NCBI RefSeq assembly: GCF_003402475.1
Contig: NZ_BFAB01000003.1
Coordinates: 124,001-188,000 of the forward strand
Source: Mycobacterium sp. MFM001
GTDB lineage: Bacteria > Actinomycetota > Actinomycetes > Mycobacteriales > Mycobacteriaceae
Reading direction: 5' to 3'
DNA: 64,000 bases
Shown here: positions 43,920-53,480 of the stretch, in pieces
Layout of the letters: the number at the start of each line of letters is the position of its first letter
How positions within the stretch are numbered: the stretch's first letter is position 1
Notes under the pieces: model-generated
Told to the model about the DNA's origin: nothing
The model's database searches: none
The model's input: the letters and a program-made list of their open reading frames with translations, nothing else
Translations under genes and position numbers: made by a program

Positions 43920-45765
43920 TGCGCCGATAGGCCTCCATCGCGACCAGGTCGCCGAACAGCGCGTGATACTCGTCGCCCTGCTCCACCGGTGACATCCGCT
44001 GCAGCTTGGACTTGACCTCGGCGATCTGCCGGCCCACCCAGACCTCCTGCAGCCGGGCCAGCACCCCGGCGATGTAACGCGGCAGCTTCTCGTCGTCGTC
44101 GACCCGGATGGTTTCGACGCCCAGCTCGCTGATCAGCCCGGCAGCCGCCGGCGACGGGGCCTGCTGGCGCACCGCGTCCAACCACTGTCCCCCGGTGATG
44201 CCCGCACCGGTGCCGCCGGCCGCGTCGATCGCTTTGCGCACCGCGGCATAGCCGGGATGGGTGAAGCTCTCGACGGTCAGTGCGTCGAACACCGGCCCGG
44301 CCAACGCCGGATACTGCAACGCCGACTTGAGTGCCTCGCGCTGCGGCCACAGCGTCGGGTCGCGCGGGTCAGGTCGAATCGCGGCGGGCTCGGCCGACTC
44401 AGCCGCAGGAGCGCGACGACGGGACCTACCGCCGCCTTTTGCCTCCTCGCGCACGCGGCCGACCACCTGCGCCACATCCGCCCAGCCCACCCAGCCCGCG
44501 AGCCGGCGCCCGTACTCGTCGCGCAGCATCGGATCTTTGATCTGGGCGACCATCGGCACGCAGCGTCGCAGCGCGGCCACCCGGCCCTCGGCGCTGTCCA
44601 GATCGACTTCGGCGAGCGCGCTGCGGATCGCGAACTCGAACAACGGCGTTCGGCGCGCCACCAAGTCGCGCAGTGCGACGTCGCCATGGGCCAGCCGCAG
44701 GTCGCAGGGGTCCATGCCGTCGGCGGCGACGGCCACGAACGACTGGCCGGCCAGGTGCTGCTCGCCCCCGAACGCCTTGAGCGCGGCGGCCCGGCCCGCC
44801 TCGTCGCCGTCGAACACGTAGATCAGCTCGCCGCGAAAGAAGTTGTCGTCCATCATGAGTCGGCGCAGCATCGCCAGATGCTCGTCGCCGAACGCGGTGC
44901 CGCAGGACGCGACGGCCGTGGTCACTCCGGCCAGGTGCATCGCCATCACGTCGGTGTAGCCCTCGACGACGACGGCTTGATGCCCCTTGGCGATGTCGCG
45001 CTTGGCCAGGTCGAGGCCGAACAGCGCCGACGACTTCTTGTAGAGCAGCGTCTCGGGGGTGTTGACGTACTTGGCTTCCATCGGGTCGTCGTCGAACAGT
45101 CGGCGCGCACCGAAGCCGATCACTTCGCCGGCTGCGCTGCGGATCGGCCACAGCAGCCGACGATGGAACCGGTCGATCGGGCCGCGGCGGCCCTCCCGCG
45201 ACAATCCCGCCGCTTCCAGCTCTTTGAACTCGAAACCCTTGCGCAGCAAGTGCTTTGTCAACGAGTCCCAGCCCGATGGCGCGAACCCGCAGCCGAAATG
45301 GCGGGCGGCGTCGCCGTCGAAGTTGCGCTCCTTCAGGTATTGGCGGGCCGGCGCGGCCTCTGCGGATTCCAGAGTCTCGGCGTAGAACTGCTGGGCCGCG
45401 GCATTGGCGGCGATGAGCCTGCTGCGGCTGCCGCGGTCGCGCTGCACGCTGGTGGCCGCCCCGGTGTAGGTGATCGTGTAGCCGATCCGGTCGGCCAGCA
45501 GCTCGACCGCCTCGACGAAGTTGACGTGCTCGATCTTCTGGACGAACGCGTACACGTCGCCGCCTTCGCCGCAGCCGAAGCAGTGGAAGTGACCGTGGTT
45601 GGGCCGCACGTGAAACGACGGCGACTTCTCGTCGTGGAATGGGCAAAGGCCCTTCAGCGAGTCGGCGCCGGCGCGGCGCAGCTGGACGTAGTCGCCGACC
45701 ACCTCGTCGATGCGGACTCGTTCACGGATGGCGGCGATATCGCGATCGGAGATACGGCCGGCCAT
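43879..45765 (-). CDS. dnaG: DNA primase DnaG
   Basis: A 628-residue primase that makes RNA primers at the replication fork. The zinc-binding domain uses C41, H44, C62 and C65 (CPFHDEKS...HCFGCGEGG). The TOPRIM catalytic core has VVEGYTDV and YVFDGDEAGR with the acidic metal ligands. The C-terminal region (about 440-628) is the helicase-binding domain. It lies four bases downstream of dgt, as in M. tuberculosis (Rv2343c). A second, decayed copy of its 3' end lies just beyond the stop. Confidence 0.97.
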   Translation of the reverse strand: MAGRISDRDIAAIRERVRIDEVVGDYVQLRRAGADSLKGLCPFHDEKSPSFHVRPNHGHFHCFGCGEGGDVYAFVQKIEHVNFVEAVELLADRIGYTITYTGAATSVQRDRGSRSRLIAANAAAQQFYAETLESAEAAPARQYLKERNFDGDAARHFGCGFAPSGWDSLTKHLLRKGFEFKELEAAGLSREGRRGPIDRFHRRLLWPIRSAAGEVIGFGARRLFDDDPMEAKYVNTPETLLYKKSSALFGLDLAKRDIAKGHQAVVVEGYTDVMAMHLAGVTTAVASCGTAFGDEHLAMLRRLMMDDNFFRGELIYVFDGDEAGRAAALKAFGGEQHLAGQSFVAVAADGMDPCDLRLAHGDVALRDLVARRTPLFEFAIRSALAEVDLDSAEGRVAALRRCVPMVAQIKDPMLRDEYGRRLAGWVGWADVAQVVGRVREEAKGGGRSRRRAPAAESAEPAAIRPDPRDPTLWPQREALKSALQYPALAGPVFDALTVESFTHPGYAAVRKAIDAAGGTGAGITGGQWLDAVRQQAPSPAAAGLISELGVETIRVDDDEKLPRYIAGVLARLQEVWVGRQIAEVKSKLQRMSPVEQGDEYHALFGDLVAMEAYRRSLLEQASGDDLTA

Positions 45766-45769
45766 CGGG

Positions 45770-47017
45770 TCAGTGTAAGGCGATCCGTTCCAGCCGTCCT
45801 TCGGTATACGAGGCGATCTGGTCGACGATCACCCGCAGTCGGGCCGCGTCGTCGGCGGCCGTGTTGAACGCCGGCACGAACACCGGGTCGAGGGTTCTCG
45901 GCGCACCCGCCAGCAGCCACTGCGCCACCCGGTGAATCCGTTCACGCTGGGCGACCTGCATTTCCAGATGCCGCGGGTCGGACATGATGAACTGCAGCGC
46001 CAAGATCTTCAGCACCGCGACCTCGGCGCGAACCAGATCGGGCACGTGCAGGTCTGCCCGATAGCGCCCCAGTGGGCCGGGCCCGGCTGCCTCACGGGTG
46101 GCCGCTATTGCCGCGGAGGCGAACCTGCCCACCAGCTCGCTGGTCAACCGTTTGAGCGCCACCGACGCCGCGAGCGTCCCGTCGTACTTGCCGACCGCAG
46201 CGACGACCGGCAGCCCTGACAGCCGCTGCGCGGCGGCCATCAGGTCGTCGGCAGCCACCCTCGAGAATTCCCGCTCCCCCAGCTTGGCCAGCGTGGCGGC
46301 TTCGTCGTCGTCGGCGAGCACCCGCAGGTCGATGCGGCCGGAGATGACGCCGTCCTCGACGTCGTGCACCGAATACGCGACGTCGTCGGCCCAGTCCATC
46401 ACCTGCGCTTCCAGGCAGGCCCGCTCGGCCGGCGCTTGTGCGCGTACCCAGGCGGCCGGTTCGCTGTCGACGGCGTAGAAGCCGAACTTGCGTTTGCTGC
46501 TGCCGCGGGTCCACGGATATTTGGTGACCGCGTCCAGTGCGGCTCGAGTCAGGTTCAACCCGGCGCTACGCCCTTGCGGGTCAAGGACTTTGGGCTCGAG
46601 GCTGGTCAGGATCCGGAAGTTCTGCGCGTTGCCCTCGAATCCGCCGCAGGAGGCGGCGACTTCGTCGAGCGCCTGTTCCCCGTTATGTCCGTAGGGCGGA
46701 TGTCCGATGTCGTGCGCCAGGCCGGCCAGGTCGACAAGGTCCGGGTCGCAGCCCAGCCCGATCGCCATCCCCCGCCCGATCTGGGCAACCTCCAGCGAGT
46801 GGGTCAACCGGGTCCGCGGGGTTTCGCTTTCCCGCGGCCCGACGACCTGCGTCTTGTCGGCCAGGCGGCGCAGCGCGGCACTGTGTAACACCCGGGCACG
46901 ATCCCGGGCGAAGTCGGTGCGGTGCTGCCCCTCGGTGCCCGGTAGGCCGGCGGTCTTCGGCGCTTCGGGCACCAGCCGCTCACGGTCGTACTCGCTGTAG
47001 GGGTCCTGCGGGGTCAT
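45770..47017 (-). CDS. dgt: Deoxyguanosinetriphosphate triphosphohydrolase-like protein
   Basis: A 415-residue HD-domain nucleotide hydrolase (Rv2344c position). HD motifs: [15 protein letters not shown] (first His) and [15 protein letters not shown] (H-D pair). It converts dGTP, and often other dNTPs, to the nucleoside and triphosphate, controlling dNTP pools. It is coupled to dnaG and divergent from the TPM-domain gene, with 48 bases between starts. Confidence 0.94.
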   Translation of the reverse strand: MTPQDPYSEYDRERLVPEAPKTAGLPGTEGQHRTDFARDRARVLHSAALRRLADKTQVVGPRESETPRTRLTHSLEVAQIGRGMAIGLGCDPDLVDLAGLAHDIGHPPYGHNGEQALDEVAASCGGFEGNAQNFRILTSLEPKVLDPQGRSAGLNLTRAALDAVTKYPWTRGSSKRKFGFYAVDSEPAAWVRAQAPAERACLEAQVMDWADDVAYSVHDVEDGVISGRIDLRVLADDDEAATLAKLGEREFSRVAADDLMAAAQRLSGLPVVAAVGKYDGTLAASVALKRLTSELVGRFASAAIAATREAAGPGPLGRYRADLHVPDLVRAEVAVLKILALQFIMSDPRHLEMQVAQRERIHRVAQWLLAGAPRTLDPVFVPAFNTAADDAARLRVIVDQIASYTEGRLERIALH

Positions 47018-47065
47018 TGCCGTTCAGTCTGCCAGCACAGTCCAGCCCGCATTAGATTGGCGAGC

Positions 47066-49063
47066 ATGCGCGTTGTCCGCCTGCTGGCCGTGTTGCTGGC
47101 AACCCTGACCACCGGAGTGCTGCTGGCGCCGTCGGCCACCGCAGAGCCGCCGTTCCGCCTCTCCGGTTACGTCACCGACAAGGCGGGCGCGTTGAGTGGG
47201 TCGGGTCGCGGCGCGGTCGGGTCGGCGGTGAACAAGCTCTACGGCGACCGCCACATCCGGCTGTGGGTGGTCTACGTCGACGACTTCTCGGGCCAACCGC
47301 CGACGAGCTGGGCCCAGAACACCTGGCGCGCCAGCGACTTGGACGGCAACGATGCGCTGCTGGCGGTGGCCACCGTCGACCATGCGTACGCATTTTTGGT
47401 GCCGTCGAGCGTGAAGAGCGTCAGCTCCAGCCAAGTCGACGACTTGCGGCGCAACCAGATTGAGCCCGCGCTGCATCGCGGCGACTGGGGCGGCGCGGCG
47501 GTTGCCGCGGCCAACGGGCTGAACCCCCCGCCCGGCTCGCCGAACTGGGTGCCGCTGCTGATCGCGCTGGGCGTGGTCGCGATCGCTGTCCTGGCTCTAG
47601 TGCTGGTGATGCGGTATCGGCGGCGACGACGGCGGGCCGCCGAGTTGGAGGCGGCGCGACGGGTCGATCCGACCGACCCGGATGCGCTGGCCGCCGTGCC
47701 GCTGGGAGCCCTCGACGATTTGTCGCGGTCGATGGTGGTCAACGTCGACAACGCGGTTCGCACCAGCGCCAACGAGCTGGCGCTGGCGATCGAGGAGTTC
47801 GGCGAGCAGCGAACCGAACCGTTCACCCGTGCCGTCGATAAGGCTAAAGAGGCTCTGGCCCAAGCTTTTTCGGTCCGCCAGCAACTCGACGACGCGATCC
47901 CGGAAACGCCGGCGCAACGGCGTGAGCTGCTGACCCGGGTGATCGTCTCGGCGGCACGGGCCGATCGCGAGCTCGAAGAACAGCGTGAGGCGTTCGAGCA
48001 ATTGCGCGACCTGTTGATCAACGCGCCGACGCGGCTCGACGGGCTCACCCAGCAGCTGGTCGAGCTGACCGCGCGAATCTCACCGTCGGAGCAGCGATTG
48101 GCCGCGCTGCACGACGAGTTCGTCGCTGCCGCACTGACTTCGGTGTCAGGCAACGTGGCGTCGGCCAAAGAGCGGCTGGCCTTCGCCGAGCAGAACATCA
48201 CCCGGGCACGCGATTTGGCGGCGCGACCGATCAGCGGCGCTCAGACCGGGCTGGTCGACGCGGTCCGCGCCGCCGAGTCGTCGCTGCGGCAAGCCCGTGC
48301 GCTGCTCGACGCCGTCGACAGCGCCGAAAGCGACATCCACCACGCCGTCGCCACCCTGCCGTCGCTGATCGCCGACATCCAGTCCGGGATCGAACACGCC
48401 AACACGCATCTGGCCCAGAATCTCAAGGCGCCGCATGCCCGCGAACTGGCCGGCGCACGCGATGCCGCGGTCAAGGCCGTCGACGCCGCGCGCGCAGGCG
48501 GCTCGGCCGACCCGCTCGGCGCGTTCACCCGATTGACCAAGGCCGACGCCGATCTGGACCGCCTGCTGGCCACCGTGGCCGAGGAGCAGGCCACCGCCGA
48601 ACGGCTCAACCGCACGCTGGAGCAGGCGTTGTTCACCGCGCAGTCGCGGGTGCGGGCGGTGTCGGAATTCATCGACACCCGTCGCGGCAGCATCGGGCCG
48701 GAAGCACGGACCCGGCTCGCCGAAGCGAACCGGCAATTGCAAGCAGCCCTTGACAAACGGTCGACCGACGTCAGCGACGCAATCGCGACTGCAAACGCTG
48801 CGGCCGCGCTGGCCGCTCAGGCGCAGTCGCTTGCCAACGACGACGTCCAGTCGGTTCAGCGCGCCTACGCCGGCCGATATGGCGGCAACGACATGGGCGC
48901 CATGATGGGCGGGATCATCATCGGCGACCTGCTCGGCGGGGCGATGCGCGGTGGCTACGGCGGCTGGGGCGGCAGTGGCGGCTGGGGCGATGGCGGTTGG
49001 GGCCCAACGTCTTTCGGCGGTTCATCCGACGGCGGCTTCATGGGCGGCGGCGGGAGGTTCTAG
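47066..49063 (+). CDS. Exported TPM-domain protein with coiled coil and Gly-rich tail (Rv2345-like)
   Basis: A 665-residue envelope protein in the position of Rv2345. A signal peptide (RVVRLLAVLLATLTTGVLL, cleavage near ATAEPP) leads to a TPM domain (about 30-150), one membrane helix (about 170-195), a basic stretch, a long Ala/Leu/Glu-rich coiled coil (about 230-600), and a Gly/Trp-rich tail (GGYGGWGGSGGWGDGGWG). The topology is extracellular TPM and cytoplasmic coiled coil. The function is unknown; TPM domains occur in envelope stress and photosystem assembly proteins. The start is ATG 47066. Confidence 0.87.
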   Translation: MRVVRLLAVLLATLTTGVLLAPSATAEPPFRLSGYVTDKAGALSGSGRGAVGSAVNKLYGDRHIRLWVVYVDDFSGQPPTSWAQNTWRASDLDGNDALLAVATVDHAYAFLVPSSVKSVSSSQVDDLRRNQIEPALHRGDWGGAAVAAANGLNPPPGSPNWVPLLIALGVVAIAVLALVLVMRYRRRRRRAAELEAARRVDPTDPDALAAVPLGALDDLSRSMVVNVDNAVRTSANELALAIEEFGEQRTEPFTRAVDKAKEALAQAFSVRQQLDDAIPETPAQRRELLTRVIVSAARADRELEEQREAFEQLRDLLINAPTRLDGLTQQLVELTARISPSEQRLAALHDEFVAAALTSVSGNVASAKERLAFAEQNITRARDLAARPISGAQTGLVDAVRAAESSLRQARALLDAVDSAESDIHHAVATLPSLIADIQSGIEHANTHLAQNLKAPHARELAGARDAAVKAVDAARAGGSADPLGAFTRLTKADADLDRLLATVAEEQATAERLNRTLEQALFTAQSRVRAVSEFIDTRRGSIGPEARTRLAEANRQLQAALDKRSTDVSDAIATANAAAALAAQAQSLANDDVQSVQRAYAGRYGGNDMGAMMGGIIIGDLLGGAMRGGYGGWGGSGGWGDGGWGPTSFGGSSDGGFMGGGGRF

Positions 49064-49078
49064 AGCATCCCGTTGGGC

Positions 49079-50470
49079 TTAGCAGCCCTTGAGGCGCTTG
49101 GCCAGATAGTCGGCGACGGCGTCGATCGCCACCCGCTCCTGCGTCATCGCGTCACGCTCGCGCACGGTTACCGCTTGGTCGTCGAGCGTGTCGAAGTCCA
49201 CCGTCACACAGAACGGCGTGCCGATCTCGTCCTGGCGCCGGTACCGCCGCCCGATCGCGCCGGCGTCGTCGAACTCGACATTCCAGCACTGCCGCAACTC
49301 GGCGGCCAGGGCGCGCGCCTTGGGGCTCAGGTCGGCGTGCCGGCTCAACGGCAACACCGCGGCCTTCACCGGCGCCAGCCGCGGATCCAGCCGCAGCACC
49401 GTGCGCTTGTCCATGCCGCCCTTGGCGTTTGGCGCCTCGTCCTCGCTGTACGCATCGATCAGAAACGCCATGAACGAGCGGGTCAGCCCCGCCGCCGGTT
49501 CGATCACATACGGCACATATCGGGTGTCGCTGCCCTGGTCGTAGAACGACAGGTCGACACCGGAATGCTTTGAGTGCGTGGACAAGTCGAAGTCGGTTCG
49601 GTTGGCCACACCTTCCAACTCGCCCCACGGGTTGCCCTGGAAGCCGAACCTGTACTCGATGTCGACCGTGCGGTCGGAGTAGTGCGACAGCTTGTCCTTC
49701 GGATGCTCCCACAGCCGCAGATTGTCGGGGTTGATGCCGAGGTCGATGTACCACTGCAACCGGGTGTCGATCCAATACTGGTGCCACTCCGGCGCGGTCG
49801 ACGGCTCGACGAAGAACTCCATCTCCATCTGCTCGAACTCGCGCGTGCGGAAGATGAAGTTGCCCGGGGTGATCTCGTTGCGAAAGCTCTTGCCGATCTG
49901 CCCGATACCGAACGGCGGCTTGCGGCGCGCCGTCGTCACCACGTTGGCAAAGTTGACGAAGATGCCCTGTGCGGTCTCCGGCCGCAAGTAGTGCAGCCCC
50001 TCCTCGGTCTCGATCGGCCCGAGGTAGGTCTTGAGCATCATGTTGAACTCGCGCGGCTCGGTCCACTGGCCGGGTTCACCGGTCTCCGGGTCGCGGATGT
50101 CGGCCAAGCCGTTGGGCGGTGGATGCCCGTGCTTTTGCTCGTACGCCTCGATGAGGTGGTCGGCGCGATAGCGCTTGTGGGTGATCAGCGATTCGACCAG
50201 CGGGTCGTGGAACACCTCGACATGCCCGGAGGCGACCCACACCTCGCGCGGCAGGATGATCGAGGAATCCAGGCCGACAACGTCGTCGCGGCCGGTGACC
50301 ACAGCGCGCCACCACTGCCGTTTGATGTTCTCCTTGAGTTCCACCCCCAACGGCCCGTAGTCCCAGGCCGATTTGGTGCCGCCGTAGATCTCCCCGGAGG
50401 GATAGACCAGCCCCCGCCGTTTGGCCAGGTTGACGACGGTGTCGATGACGGACGCCACGAGGTGGTGCAC
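49079..50470 (-). CDS. glyS: Glycyl-tRNA synthetase
   Basis: A 463-residue class II alpha-dimeric GlyRS, nearly collinear with Rv2357c. It attaches glycine to tRNA-Gly. Motif 2 is seen as [19 protein letters not shown] (core FRNEI...[13 protein letters not shown]), and motif 3 as [13 protein letters not shown] 50470 gives the family N-terminus [19 protein letters not shown] is, however, better spaced for GTG 50458, so translation may start four codons later. It is divergent from smtB, sharing a 111-base region. Confidence 0.96.
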   Translation of the reverse strand: MHHLVASVIDTVVNLAKRRGLVYPSGEIYGGTKSAWDYGPLGVELKENIKRQWWRAVVTGRDDVVGLDSSIILPREVWVASGHVEVFHDPLVESLITHKRYRADHLIEAYEQKHGHPPPNGLADIRDPETGEPGQWTEPREFNMMLKTYLGPIETEEGLHYLRPETAQGIFVNFANVVTTARRKPPFGIGQIGKSFRNEITPGNFIFRTREFEQMEMEFFVEPSTAPEWHQYWIDTRLQWYIDLGINPDNLRLWEHPKDKLSHYSDRTVDIEYRFGFQGNPWGELEGVANRTDFDLSTHSKHSGVDLSFYDQGSDTRYVPYVIEPAAGLTRSFMAFLIDAYSEDEAPNAKGGMDKRTVLRLDPRLAPVKAAVLPLSRHADLSPKARALAAELRQCWNVEFDDAGAIGRRYRRQDEIGTPFCVTVDFDTLDDQAVTVRERDAMTQERVAIDAVADYLAKRLKGC

Positions 50471-50546
50471 TCCTTGTCTACGGATGGTCTACGGATGAGG
50501 GGGCGGTGAGCAACCGTCATCGTAGCGAGCCACCCCGCAGTCTTTG

Positions 50547-50566
50547 ACATGCGTCATTACGCATGT
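50547..50566. promoter_or_regulatory. Candidate SmtB operator at the smtB-zur promoter
   Basis: ACATGCGT-CATT-ACGCATGT is a perfect 8-bp inverted repeat with a four-base spacer, 15 bases upstream of the smtB ATG. ArsR/SmtB repressors bind such CATGC...GCATG palindromes and release them when metal is bound. This supports zinc-controlled autoregulation of smtB-zur, as reported for M. tuberculosis. Confidence 0.7.
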
Positions 50567-50581
50567 GACAGTGGAACCAAC

Positions 50582-50959
50582 ATGTCCCCCACCACATCAA
50601 CGGCCGCCGACGGCGACGAGCTCGTCGAAAGCCATGACCACGGCGGATCGGCCGCCTTTCCGCCGCCCCCTCCGCGGGAGATTCTCGACGCCGCCGGCGA
50701 GTTGCTTCGTGCGCTGGCCGCACCGGTACGCATCGCGATCGTGCTGCAGTTACGCGAATCCCAGCGCTGCGTGCACGAGCTGGTCGACGCGCTGGGTGTG
50801 CCGCAGCCGCTGGTCAGCCAGCATTTGAAGATCCTCAAGGCGGCGGGCGTGGTGGCCGGGGAGCGCTCAGGCCGCGAAGTGCTCTACCGGCTGGCCGATC
50901 ACCACCTCGCGCACATCGTGATCGACGCCGTGGCGCACGCGGGTGAGGACCACTCGTGA
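50582..50959 (+). CDS. smtB: ArsR/SmtB-family metal-responsive repressor
   Basis: A 125-residue winged-helix repressor (Rv2358 position). The recognition helix region is VHELVDALGVPQPLVSQHLKIL (core PQPLVSQHLKIL). The C-terminal ADHHLAHIVIDAVAHAGEDHS supplies the His/Asp residues of the alpha-5 zinc site. It loosens DNA binding when zinc is high, allowing the zur gene to be made. Start ATG 50582; the stop overlaps the zur start as GTGA. Confidence 0.93.
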   Translation: MSPTTSTAADGDELVESHDHGGSAAFPPPPPREILDAAGELLRALAAPVRIAIVLQLRESQRCVHELVDALGVPQPLVSQHLKILKAAGVVAGERSGREVLYRLADHHLAHIVIDAVAHAGEDHS

Positions 50960-51348
50960 CGCGGCCCAGCGTGCGCGCCACCCGGCAGCGGGCGGCGATT
51001 TCGACGCTGCTGGACAGCCTCGACGACTTCCGCTCGGCCCAGGAACTGCACGACGAGTTGCGCCGGCGCGGCGAGAACATCGGCCTGACGACCGTGTACC
51101 GCACGCTGCAGTCGATGTCGGCGGCGGGACTGCTCGACACGCTGCGCACCGACACCGGCGAATCCGTCTACCGGCGCTGCTCGGACGACCATCACCACCA
51201 CCTGGTGTGCCGCAGCTGCGGGTCGACGGTCGAGGTCGGCGGTAACGACATCGAGAAGTGGGCCGCGCAGGTCGCGGCCGAGCACGGGTTTTCCGACGTC
51301 AGCCACACCATCGAGATCTTCGGCACCTGCGGAGCGTGCCAAGGCTGA
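50956..51348 (+). CDS. zur: Zinc uptake regulator Zur (FurB)
   Basis: A 130-residue Fur-family repressor (Rv2359, furB). The N-terminal winged helix includes GLTTVYRTLQSM. The zinc-structural cysteines are C-x-x-C twice (CRSCG and CGACQ), and HHHHLVC contributes regulatory ligands. With zinc it represses zinc-uptake and alternative ribosomal protein genes. GTG 50956 overlaps the smtB stop, so the two regulators are made together. Confidence 0.94.
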   Translation: MTRPSVRATRQRAAISTLLDSLDDFRSAQELHDELRRRGENIGLTTVYRTLQSMSAAGLLDTLRTDTGESVYRRCSDDHHHHLVCRSCGSTVEVGGNDIEKWAAQVAAEHGFSDVSHTIEIFGTCGACQG

Positions 51349-51357
51349 TTGGCGCAC

Positions 51358-51759
51358 CTAAGCCGTTAGCGCGCGGCGGATTTCGGCGCCCCGCTCCAGC
51401 ACCATCAGAATCAAGGTGCGCAGCGCCTCGTCGGTCAGGCCGTTGCCCGGGAAGTTGTAGCGCAGCATCACATCGGCAGTTTTGCCGGCGTCCTTCTCGA
51501 CCAGCGCCACCGAGCCCAGCAGCGTGTTGTGCGCGGCGTCGGCCACCCGGTCACGAATCTTCTTGCCCAGCACCAGATCCCACGCCAGAACCTGGGTGAG
51601 CGAGATCAGGTCGAGGTCCTCGACGATGCTCACCACCCGCAACGACGCATAGGTGCCGTCGTGACGGATGGTCAGCGCGCCGTCGGCTTCTTCCTCGACG
51701 GACAGGATCTCGCGGAGCACCGCCGTCAACCGTTGCTGCAACTCAGGCCCTTCAGGCAT
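51358..51759 (-). CDS. Conserved hypothetical protein (Rv2360c-like, YbjN-type fold)
   Basis: A 133-residue protein resembling Rv2360c, with an alternating strand and helix pattern (ADGALTIRHDGTYASLRVVSI, core TIRHDGTYASLRV; VALVEKDAGKTADVMLRYNF) as in YbjN/secretion-chaperone-like folds. No catalytic motif. ATG 51759 shares its A with the uppS stop (TGATG), fixing the start by coupling. Its constant place behind uppS suggests a role tied to envelope lipid synthesis, but the function is unknown. Confidence 0.78.
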   Translation of the reverse strand: MPEGPELQQRLTAVLREILSVEEEADGALTIRHDGTYASLRVVSIVEDLDLISLTQVLAWDLVLGKKIRDRVADAAHNTLLGSVALVEKDAGKTADVMLRYNFPGNGLTDEALRTLILMVLERGAEIRRALTA

Positions 51760-52640
51760 CACGCGCTCCCGAAGCGACGGTGCCGCGAGGCGTATTCCTC
51801 GCAGGCCGCCCACAGGTCGCGACGATCGTAATCGGGCCACAGCTTGTCCTGAAAAATGAACTCCGCGTAGGCCGCTTGCCACAGCATGAAATTGCTGGAG
51901 CGCTGTTCACCGGAGGTTCGCAGCAGCAGGTCGACGTCGGGGATGTCGGGGCGCTGCATGTGACGTGCGATCGTCGCCTCGGTGATCCGCTCCGGGTTCA
52001 GCCTGCCTGCCGCAGCTTCGCGCGCGATATCCCTTGCCGCTTCGGTGATTTCGGTGCGGCCGCCGTAGTTGACGCAGTAGTTGACGGTGATGACGTCGTT
52101 GTCGCGGGTCATCTCCTCGGCGATCGCCAATTCCTTGATGACGCTGCGCCACAACCGCGGACGCGAACCGACCCACCGGATCTTGACACCCATCGCCTTG
52201 AGATTCACCCGCCGGCGTCGCACCACGTCGCGGTTGAACCCCATCAGGAACCGGACCTCCTCGGCTGAGCGCTTCCAGTTCTCGGTGGAAAACGCATACA
52301 GGCTGAGCCACTTGATGCCCATTTCGATTGCGCCGCAGACAATGTCGATGACCACCGCCTCCCCCATCTTGTGGCCCTCGACACGCGGCAGTCCACGCGC
52401 CGTGGCCCAGCGTCCGTTGCCGTCCATCACGATCGCCACGTGAACAGGCAACTGGTCGGCCGGGATTCGCGGCGCGACAGCTTTCGACCTGTGCTGCGGC
52501 GGGCGGCACGGGCCGCCGTCGGGCGACGGTGGCAGCTCCGGGAAGACGACGGGCCAGGTGGAGGTGTCGGGGAAAGTCGGGTAGTCGTCGGGGGCAGGGG
52601 GTAGTTGCGGGAATTCAGCCGGCTTCTGATTCCGCACCAT
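51759..52640 (-). CDS. uppS: Decaprenyl diphosphate synthase (long-chain Z-prenyl transferase)
   Basis: A 293-residue cis-prenyltransferase (Rv2361c) that extends isoprenyl diphosphate with IPP to decaprenyl diphosphate, the carrier lipid for peptidoglycan, arabinogalactan and LAM. The catalytic Asp is in [10 protein letters not shown]; other conserved parts are [11 protein letters not shown] and [15 protein letters not shown] Pro-rich N-terminal extension of about 70 residues is typical of the mycobacterial protein. ATG 52640 has AGGA about eight bases upstream and overlaps the recO end by 26 bases. Confidence 0.95.
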   Translation of the reverse strand: MVRNQKPAEFPQLPPAPDDYPTFPDTSTWPVVFPELPPSPDGGPCRPPQHRSKAVAPRIPADQLPVHVAIVMDGNGRWATARGLPRVEGHKMGEAVVIDIVCGAIEMGIKWLSLYAFSTENWKRSAEEVRFLMGFNRDVVRRRRVNLKAMGVKIRWVGSRPRLWRSVIKELAIAEEMTRDNDVITVNYCVNYGGRTEITEAARDIAREAAAGRLNPERITEATIARHMQRPDIPDVDLLLRTSGEQRSSNFMLWQAAYAEFIFQDKLWPDYDRRDLWAACEEYASRHRRFGSA

Positions 52641-53430
52641 GCGCCACATCCTGCCCGACCAGCGGAATCCTGCGGTCGGCGACCGTTCGATCAACCCAAT
52701 AGACCCGCTCCACCAGCGGCAATGTCCGCAGCTGCCGCTCCAAATGCCACTGCAGATGCGCGGCCACCAATCCGCTGACGTGGCTGCGATGCGACGCCGG
52801 AGCGGCCTCCGCCGCCTCCCAGTCGCCGTCGCGCAGCGCAGACATCAGCTCGAGCACACCCACCGGCGGCGTGGTGGAGCCGGCCGGGCGGCAATACCCG
52901 CAGACGCTGCCGCCGGCGGCGATGTGAAACGCCCGATGCGGGCCGGGGGTGGCGCAGCGGGCGCACTCCGTCAGCGCCGGCGCCCACCCGGCGATGCTCA
53001 TGGCGCGCAGCAGGTAGGCGTCCAGTACCAGTTCGCGAGGCCGTCGTCCGTCGGCCACCGCCCGCAGCGCGCCGACGGTCAGCCGGTGCAGCGCCGGGGC
53101 CGGTGCCCGTTCCTCACCGGCCAGGCGTTCGGCGGTCTCCAGCATGGCGCACGCGCAGGTGTACCGACCGTAGTCGCTGACGATGTCGGTGGCGAACGCG
53201 TCCAGCGAGACGACCTGGGTGACGATGTCGAGGTTGCGGCCCGGGTGCAGCTGCACGTCGATGTGGGCGAACGGCTCGAGCCGCGCACCGAACTTGCTGC
53301 GGGTACGGCGAACGCCCTTGGCCACCGCGCGGACCAGCCCGTGGTCGCGGGTGAGCAGGGTGACAATCCGGTCGGCCTCGCCGAGCTTGTGCTGGCGGCA
53401 CACCACCGCCCGGTCCCGGTACAGCCGCAT
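52615..53430 (-). CDS. recO: DNA repair protein RecO
   Basis: A 271-residue RecF-pathway protein (Rv2362c) that anneals ssDNA and loads RecA at gaps. The N-terminal OB fold ([19 protein letters not shown] region, core [14 protein letters not shown]) is followed by a helical domain with a zinc site, C-x-x-C twice (CARCATP and CGYCRPAG). ATG 53430 follows an in-frame GTG at 53433. It overlaps uppS by 26 bases and is divergent from amiA2. Confidence 0.95.
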   Translation of the reverse strand: MRLYRDRAVVCRQHKLGEADRIVTLLTRDHGLVRAVAKGVRRTRSKFGARLEPFAHIDVQLHPGRNLDIVTQVVSLDAFATDIVSDYGRYTCACAMLETAERLAGEERAPAPALHRLTVGALRAVADGRRPRELVLDAYLLRAMSIAGWAPALTECARCATPGPHRAFHIAAGGSVCGYCRPAGSTTPPVGVLELMSALRDGDWEAAEAAPASHRSHVSGLVAAHLQWHLERQLRTLPLVERVYWVDRTVADRRIPLVGQDVAHGAESEAG

Positions 53431-53480
53431 CACACCAGTCTGTCATCGCGCCGAGACATCACCGGGACCACGCGCCGATA

